This document shows positions 6,922 through 10,739 of a DNA stretch of 10,739 bases, piece after piece. The stretch spans positions 1-10,739 of the forward strand of contig JAGXHB010000224.1 of assembly GCA_024636425.1 (NCBI GenBank), given 5' to 3'. Source of the stretch: Roseobacter sp. Its GTDB lineage: Bacteria; Pseudomonadota; Alphaproteobacteria; Rhodobacterales; Rhodobacteraceae. Made by a program: the position numbers and the translations under genes. The notes beneath the pieces are model-generated. The model worked only from the letters and a program-made list of their open reading frames with translations, did not search any database and was not told the DNA's origin. Numbering within the stretch: the stretch's first letter is position 1; each line of letters begins with the position of its first letter.

Positions 6922-6949
6922 AAACTAGACTTGTTGACTGATGAGTCAA
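6922..6949 (-). promoter_or_regulatory. probable betI operon promoter
   Basis: On the minus strand TTGACT (6944-6949), sixteen bases of spacer and TAGTTT (6922-6927) form a sigma-70-like pair with a strong -35 and a weak -10. It lies about 34 bases before the betI GTG, in a short AT-rich island between GC-rich genes. It is the only good promoter candidate for the five-gene operon. Confidence 0.5.
6934..6949. promoter_or_regulatory. candidate BetI operator (TTGACT-N4-AGTCAA)
   Basis: TTGACT-GATG-AGTCAA is a perfect inverted repeat with six-base arms and a four-base centre. It overlaps the predicted -35 hexamer of the betI promoter, where a bound repressor would block RNA polymerase. TTGA/TCAA-type half-sites resemble BetI operators in other bacteria as I recall them. 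The assignment rests on location plus symmetry and has not been tested. Confidence 0.6.
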
Positions 6950-7004
6950 TGAAAATCCGGCATCACCCCAGCCTTGTGCTGAAAACCGCGGAGAGACAGC
7001 GCGC

Positions 7005-7907
7005 CTAAAGCTTGGTCATCGGCGTGGCGGGCGTGACCTGCCGGTTCAGCATCGCTTCGCGCCAGGTAATGAAGGTGACCGACCCCAGAATAACAAATCC
7101 GCCCAGTATGACCCAAATATCGACAGGTTCGGAAAAGACCGCCGCCCCGAGCGCTGTTGCCCAGACCAGTTGCAGAAACGTGACCGGCTGGGTGACCGTC
7201 AACGGTGCCGCAGCAAAGGCAAGCGTCATCGTGTAATGCCCCGCCGTGGCGAAACATGCGACCAGTGCGAGGATACCGATCTCGGTCCAGGTGGGGGCGA
7301 TCCAGACCGGCAAGGCAAAGGGGGCCAGAAACAGCGTCACGAAGACCGACATCATCGCCACGACAACGGACGGCTTGACCTCGTCCGCCAGCACCTTGGC
7401 CAGCAGATACGCACCGCCAAAGACCACGGCAGCGATGAGCATGGCAAAATGCCCGTTCGCCAGCTCCCGGAAACCGGGACGCAGAATGATGACCGCCCCG
7501 ACCAGCCCCAGCACCACAGCAATGATCCGCCGCAGGGCAAGGCTTTCGCCCAGGAAGATCGCAGCGCCGATGGTGACATAGATCGGTGCCATGTAGTTCA
7601 TCGCCGTCACCTCGGCGATGGAAATCCGGGTCATCGCATAGAACCACAGGATCACTCCCATCGCGTGCATCCCGCCGCGCAGGGTGAAAAGCGACCACTG
7701 CCGCCGTGTCAGATGCGCATCAATCAGCGCTCTGGCGGCGGGCAGCAGGAACACCAGGCCAAAGCCATAGCGGATGAACGCCGCCTCGGCTGCCGGCAGG
7801 CGCGGGCCCATCGTCTTGACCAGCGCTGTCACGCAGATGAAGCATAGCCCCGTGACGACCATCCAGAAGATGCCAGATACGGGACGGGAAGGACGCGCTG
7901 TTGCCAT
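7005..7907 (-). CDS. EamA/DMT-superfamily permease, substrate unknown
   Basis: This 300-residue inner-membrane protein has about ten hydrophobic segments arranged as two tandem EamA repeats (about residues 13-143 and 155-284), the normal architecture of drug/metabolite transporters. Landmarks are the end of the first repeat (GESLALRRIIAVVLGLVGAV then ILRPG) and the matching segment late in the second (SEPVDIWVILGGFVILG). Members export or import amino acids, nucleosides, S-adenosylmethionine and other metabolites, so the substrate cannot be named. The ATG at 7907 gives a protein that starts shortly before TM1. Its Shine-Dalgarno is weak: AGGA lies 12 bases upstream, and a GTG at 7940 is a less likely alternative. 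It lies 37 bases downstream of the argO-like gene and is probably co-transcribed with it. There is no clear terminator before betI. Confidence 0.85.
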   Translation of the reverse strand: MATARPSRPVSGIFWMVVTGLCFICVTALVKTMGPRLPAAEAAFIRYGFGLVFLLPAARALIDAHLTRRQWSLFTLRGGMHAMGVILWFYAMTRISIAEVTAMNYMAPIYVTIGAAIFLGESLALRRIIAVVLGLVGAVIILRPGFRELANGHFAMLIAAVVFGGAYLLAKVLADEVKPSVVVAMMSVFVTLFLAPFALPVWIAPTWTEIGILALVACFATAGHYTMTLAFAAAPLTVTQPVTFLQLVWATALGAAVFSEPVDIWVILGGFVILGSVTFITWREAMLNRQVTPATPMTKL

Positions 7908-7944
7908 GGGCGCAGCATTTCCTAATGCGCGCCCCGCCACAAGG

Positions 7945-8544
7945 TCACATCAGCAAAAGTTTCACGGCAATCGCCCACATCGTCAGCGCAATCACCGCGT
8001 CAAGGATTTGCCAACTGCGGGGCTTCGCGAAGAACGGGCTGAAAAGGCGCGCGCCGTAGCCGAGCGAAAAGAAAAAGACGAAGCTCGCCAGCACGGCCCC
8101 CGCGCCGAATGCCAGACGGTTTTCGTATTGTGCCGAGATGGAGCCGAGAAGCACCACCGTGTCGAGATAGACATGCGGGTTCAGCCATGTCAGCGCCAGC
8201 AGCGTCAGGACGGCACGACGCAGGCTTTGCACAGCCGTGCGTTCAGCCTCGAGCGCCTGCCCGCCGCGCCACGCGGACAGTGCATTCTGCGCCCCGTACC
8301 AGACCAGGAAGGCAGCGCCGCCATAGCGCATGACCGTCTCAAACCACGGCAGCGCAGCGGCCAGTGCGCCAAAGCCCGCGACCCCTGCCGCGATCAGCAG
8401 TGCATCCGACAATGCGCAGGTCAGGCAGACCCAGAACACATGCTCGCGCCGCAAACCTTGCCGCAACACAAAGGCGTTCTGCGCCCCGATGGCAAGGATC
8501 AGGGTCAGGCTCAGCGCGAATCCGGGCAGAAAGGCAGTCAGCAT
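7945..8544 (-). CDS. argO: LysE/ArgO-family amino-acid exporter
   Basis: This 199-residue inner-membrane protein has about six hydrophobic segments, the standard LysE-superfamily size. It shows the family's N-terminal motif with GAQNAFVLRQGLRR (20-33), where GxQN is diagnostic, then CALSDALLI (43-51) and TWLNPHVYLDTVVLLGS (119-135). The last matches the ArgO arginine exporter of enterobacteria almost word for word. ArgO/LysE proteins export arginine and/or lysine and prevent toxic accumulation. Exact specificity cannot be read from sequence, so the symbol is by similarity. The start at ATG 8544 follows a GAAAGA Shine-Dalgarno by seven bases; an ATG at 8580 would add twelve residues without one. 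Regulation is often by a LysR-type ArgP/LysG protein, but none is adjacent. Confidence 0.88.
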   Translation of the reverse strand: MLTAFLPGFALSLTLILAIGAQNAFVLRQGLRREHVFWVCLTCALSDALLIAAGVAGFGALAAALPWFETVMRYGGAAFLVWYGAQNALSAWRGGQALEAERTAVQSLRRAVLTLLALTWLNPHVYLDTVVLLGSISAQYENRLAFGAGAVLASFVFFFSLGYGARLFSPFFAKPRSWQILDAVIALTMWAIAVKLLLM

Positions 8545-8744
8545 AAGGGTGTCTTTCGAAAGGATGCAGCCCGTTACCATTCCGCCAAAACGGCCCCAAG
8601 CAAAAACAAGGGGGCGGGGCTAATCACTTGCTTGTGTGAATTATTCTTGAGGCGACTGAAACAATCGCATGTTTTGGTCCGTTGCTACTGGCGTAACCGT
8701 TTTATGACACCTATGTGACGGTCTCGATATAAAGGAACGTAGTC
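8545..8744. other. divergent intergenic region between argO and the small gene
   Basis: This 200-base spacer must hold the promoters of both divergent genes. I see an AT-richer core around 8630-8740 but no convincing -35/-10 pair on either strand, no strong dyad and no gene. The only firm element is AAAGGA at about 8732, ahead of the small gene. Confidence 0.5.
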
Positions 8745-8984
8745 ATGTTTGACAAAAAACAGAAGCTGGAAATCAGCCAGGACGAACTGGATCTGATTGA
8801 ATCAGCCCTCCACACGCAGTCGAAGATTTTATCTGTTCAGGCCAGCGCGGGCGGGTCCAAAGCCCTTGCGCGGTTGAACGAAATCAAACGGGTGCTGGCG
8901 ACGATCGCGCAACAGAAACCGGCCAAGCGCAAGGTGAAAGCCTCCTGCAACGGCTTTTTCAAGATGTCGCGCCTGCTCGGATAA
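8745..8984 (+). CDS. small protein of unknown function, 79 residues
   Basis: I do not recognise a named family. The ATG at 8745 follows a good Shine-Dalgarno (AAAGGA, about nine bases upstream), and the gene ends just ahead of a strong terminator, which together support a real gene. The first fifty-odd residues (DELDLIESALHTQSKIL then ALARLNEIKRVLATIAQQ) look like two amphipathic alpha-helices around a short Ala/Gly/Ser linker, reminiscent of a helical hairpin. The C-terminus is basic (KPAKRKVK) followed by SCNGFFKMSRLLG. There are no membrane segments or signal peptide, and one cysteine. It stands alone as a plus-strand unit between argO and yebC, transcribed away from argO and toward yebC. 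A cytosolic binding or regulatory role is possible but unsupported. Confidence 0.75.
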   Translation: MFDKKQKLEISQDELDLIESALHTQSKILSVQASAGGSKALARLNEIKRVLATIAQQKPAKRKVKASCNGFFKMSRLLG

Positions 8985-9023
8985 AACGGCATCCGGTCTG
9001 ATCCTCCCATCGGACCCTATGTA

Positions 9024-9059
9024 AAAAGACCGCCCCCGCATGTCGGGAGGCGGTCTTTT
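9024..9059. terminator. bidirectional rho-independent terminator between the small gene and yebC
   Basis: AAAAGACCGCC (9024-9034) and GGCGGTCTTTT (9049-9059) form eleven perfect pairs. CCCG/CGGG (9035-9038 and 9044-9047) extend the stem inside with one bulged base and a five-base loop CATGT. The stem ends in T-runs on both strands (TTTT on plus, TTTTT on minus), so it can stop transcripts from the small gene and from yebC, which converge here. Confidence 0.92.
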
Positions 9060-9094
9060 CTATTGCAGGCAAAGGAGTGCCACGGGACGGGCGC

Positions 9095-9835
9095 TTACAG
9101 CTGGGACATCACATCATCTGATGCTTCGAAGTTCGTGGTGACCTGCTGGACGTCGTCATCGTCTTCCAGCGCATCGACCAGCTTCATCAGCTTTTGCATG
9201 CCTTCCAGATCCATTTCGGTCGTGGTGGTCGGCTTCCACACCAGTTTGGTGCTGTCGGATTCGCCCAATTCGGCTTCGAGCGCGGTGGCGACGTCATTCA
9301 GGTCGGTGTCCAGACACCAGATGACATGACCGTCCTCCGAGCTTTCGACATCTTCGGCACCGGCCTCGATCGCGGCCATCATGACGGTATCGGCATCCCC
9401 AACCCCGGCAGGATAGGTAATCTCGCCCTTGCGGTCGAACATGAAGCCGACGGACCCCGTCTCGCCTAGATTGCCGCCGTTCTTGGTAAAGGTCGACCGC
9501 ACGGTCGATGCGGTGCGGTTGCGGTTGTCGGTCATCGCTTCAACGATCACGGCCACGCCGTTGGGGCCATAGCCCTCGTAGCGGATCTCTTCGTAATCCT
9601 CACCGTCGCCGGCCTGGGATTTCTTGATCGCCCGGTCGATCACGTCCTTGGGGACGGAAACCGATTTGGCCTCCTTTATCGCCAGCCGCAAACGCGGGTT
9701 CTTGTCGGGATCAGGGTCGCCCATCTTGGCTGCAACCGTGATTTCTTTCGACATCTTGGAAAACACCTTGGCGCGGATCTTGTCCTGCCGCCCTTTACGG
9801 TGCTGAATATTTGCCCATTTGGAGTGGCCTGCCAT
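9095..9835 (-). CDS. yebC: YebC/TACO1-family protein
   Basis: The 246-residue protein starts MAGHSKWANIQHRKGRQD, the unmistakable YebC N-terminus, and keeps the family segments KNPRLRLAIKEAK, NRNRTASTVR and FTKNGGNLGETGSVGFMF. The length is normal for the bacterial type. YebC proteins have long been annotated as transcriptional regulators. The mitochondrial homologue TACO1 is a translational activator, and recent bacterial work links YebC proteins to relief of ribosome stalling at proline-rich sequences. I cannot tell which applies here. The acidic run near the C-terminus (DALEDDDDVQQV) is usual for the family. The ATG at 9835 has GAGG five bases upstream. In many proteobacteria yebC neighbours ruvCAB, but here a permease gene precedes it, so it appears to be a single-gene unit. 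Confidence 0.96.
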   Translation of the reverse strand: MAGHSKWANIQHRKGRQDKIRAKVFSKMSKEITVAAKMGDPDPDKNPRLRLAIKEAKSVSVPKDVIDRAIKKSQAGDGEDYEEIRYEGYGPNGVAVIVEAMTDNRNRTASTVRSTFTKNGGNLGETGSVGFMFDRKGEITYPAGVGDADTVMMAAIEAGAEDVESSEDGHVIWCLDTDLNDVATALEAELGESDSTKLVWKPTTTTEMDLEGMQKLMKLVDALEDDDDVQQVTTNFEASDDVMSQL

Positions 9836-9869
9836 GGTAACCTCATCAGCGTAAGTCTGGAATTGGCTC

Positions 9870-9898
9870 TCTATAAGGCAGCGCCTGCGGACGGACAA
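9870..9898 (-). promoter_or_regulatory. probable yebC promoter
   Basis: On the minus strand TTGTCC (9893-9898), a 17-base spacer and TATAGA (9870-9875) form a reasonable sigma-70 pair 34 bases before the yebC ATG. It lies wholly in the 85-base gap after the permease gene, supporting independent transcription of yebC. Confidence 0.5.
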
Positions 9899-9920
9899 GC
9901 CACCGCGCAAAGACGCGCCT

Positions 9921-10739
9921 CTACCAGATGAGGGGAATGACAGAGGAGACGAGCAGCGACATCGTCAGGTTCAGCGGAATACCGATGCGCATGAAATCCG
10001 TGAAGCGGTACCCCCCGGGCCCGTAAACCAGCGTATTCGTCTGATAGCCGATCGGCGTTGAAAAGGCGCAGGACGCGGCAATCATCACCGCGACCACCAG
10101 CGGGCGCGGGTCAACGCCAAGCGCCGAGCCGAGGCTGATCGCGATGGGGGTCATGATGACCGCAACCGCGTTGTTCGACACGATCTCGGTCAGCGTGCTG
10201 GTCAGCAGGAACACCGCAAAGATCACATAGAACGGCGACAAGGTGCTGAGGAACGGCGAGATGCTGTCGACCACAAGGCTGATCGCCCCCGAATTCTGGA
10301 GCCCTGCCCCGACGGCCAGCATCGAAAAGATCAGCGCCAGCAAGCGGCCCTCGACGAAGGAGAATGCCTCTTCCGCGTCGATACAGCCGGTGACCAGAAC
10401 AATGGCCACGGCAACGACGGCCAGCAGCAGGATCGGTGCCACGTTCAGCGCCGACAGCACCACGATGCCCGCCAGCGCCGCAATCGCGATCGGTGCATGC
10501 CCGCGCCGAAAGGCCCGCGCCGAGGGTTGAGAGACATCGACCATGTCCATGTCAGACGCCAGCCGCTGAATGTCTTCCATGGCCCCTTCAAGCAGCAATG
10601 TGTCGCCCACCTTGACGATCAGATCATCAAGCTGGCTGCCGATGTTCTGGTTACGCCGGTGCACCGCCAGCGGATAGACACCGTAGCGGCGGCGCAGACG
10701 CAGCGCGCCCAAGGTGCGGCCGACCATCTTGCAGCCCGG
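9921..10739 (-). CDS. C-terminal part of SLC13 (DASS)-type permease with TrkA_C domain
   Basis: The frame is open to the window end, so this is the last 272 residues of a longer protein; the methionine at 10727 is internal. The visible part opens with the end of a TrkA_C (RCK_C) domain, GRTLGALRLRRRYGVYPLAV through VKVGDTLLLEG. Then come about six hydrophobic segments that form the second half of a divalent-anion:sodium symporter fold. TEIVSNNAVAVIMTPIA carries the SNN-type motif, and STPIGYQTNTLVYGPGGYRF followed by DFMRIGIPLN is the standard C-terminal signature of the SLC13 permeases with internal TrkA_C domains. Such proteins have been linked to sulfate, sulfite or other anion uptake, but the substrate is not determined here. 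The stop TAG at 9921-9923 is followed by no clear terminator before yebC. Confidence 0.9.
   Translation of the reverse strand, partial: PGCKMVGRTLGALRLRRRYGVYPLAVHRRNQNIGSQLDDLIVKVGDTLLLEGAMEDIQRLASDMDMVDVSQPSARAFRRGHAPIAIAALAGIVVLSALNVAPILLLAVVAVAIVLVTGCIDAEEAFSFVEGRLLALIFSMLAVGAGLQNSGAISLVVDSISPFLSTLSPFYVIFAVFLLTSTLTEIVSNNAVAVIMTPIAISLGSALGVDPRPLVVAVMIAASCAFSTPIGYQTNTLVYGPGGYRFTDFMRIGIPLNLTMSLLVSSVIPLIW

Noticed and set aside
8590..8622. CCCC...GGGG pairing in the argO upstream region
   Set aside because: A four-base GC pairing around a 12-base A-rich loop is expected by chance and has no associated signal.
9899..9920. GCGC-rich potential hairpin after the SLC13-type gene as a terminator
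   Set aside because: Only about four pairs form and no U-tract follows, so it is not supportable as a terminator.

Overview
The window looks like chromosomal DNA from an alphaproteobacterium, most likely a marine Rhodobacteraceae (Roseobacter group). The grounds are the GC-rich codon use, an ScfR/PccR-type regulator tail, and a choline-degradation operon that carries betC and a BCCT transporter next to betI. The species cannot be read from the sequence. All coding calls except two lie on the minus strand.

Layout, left to right. (1) Bases 1-156, plus strand: the C-terminal tail of a DUF2083 (ScfR-type) transcriptional regulator, cut by the window edge. (2) Bases 161-6888, minus strand: a complete glycine betaine biosynthesis operon transcribed betI > betC > BCCT transporter > betB > betA. 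betI and betC overlap by four bases (ATGA). The other junctions are 75, 63 and 213 bases long, and the last two carry inverted repeats. Upstream of betI (6893-6949) are a plausible promoter, two TTGA/TCAA dyads that are good BetI operator candidates, and a Shine-Dalgarno that points to a GTG start. (3) Bases 7005-8544, minus strand: an EamA/DMT-family permease and an ArgO/LysE-type amino-acid exporter, 37 bases apart. (4) Bases 8745-8984, plus strand: a small unrecognised protein of 79 residues. It is followed by a strong bidirectional terminator (9024-9059) that also serves the converging yebC. (5) Bases 9095-9835, minus strand: yebC with its own promoter. (6) Bases 9921-10739, minus strand: the C-terminal part of an SLC13-type permease with a TrkA_C domain, cut by the window end.

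How the bet genes work together (family knowledge). BetI represses the operon until choline appears. The BCCT protein imports the substrate. BetC hydrolyses choline-O-sulfate to choline and sulfate. BetA oxidises choline to betaine aldehyde, and BetB oxidises that to glycine betaine, an osmoprotectant that can also be catabolised. No formylglycine-generating enzyme for BetC and no ABC choline importer lies in the window.

I found no mobile element, CRISPR array, RNA gene, pseudogene or clearly new multi-gene system. The points most worth a second look are the short, divergent BCCT transporter with an Asp in its glycine-rich ion/substrate segment, the paired dyads at the betI promoter, the structured intercistronic spacers, and the small unknown protein. 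No gene-free stretch exceeds about 215 bases.
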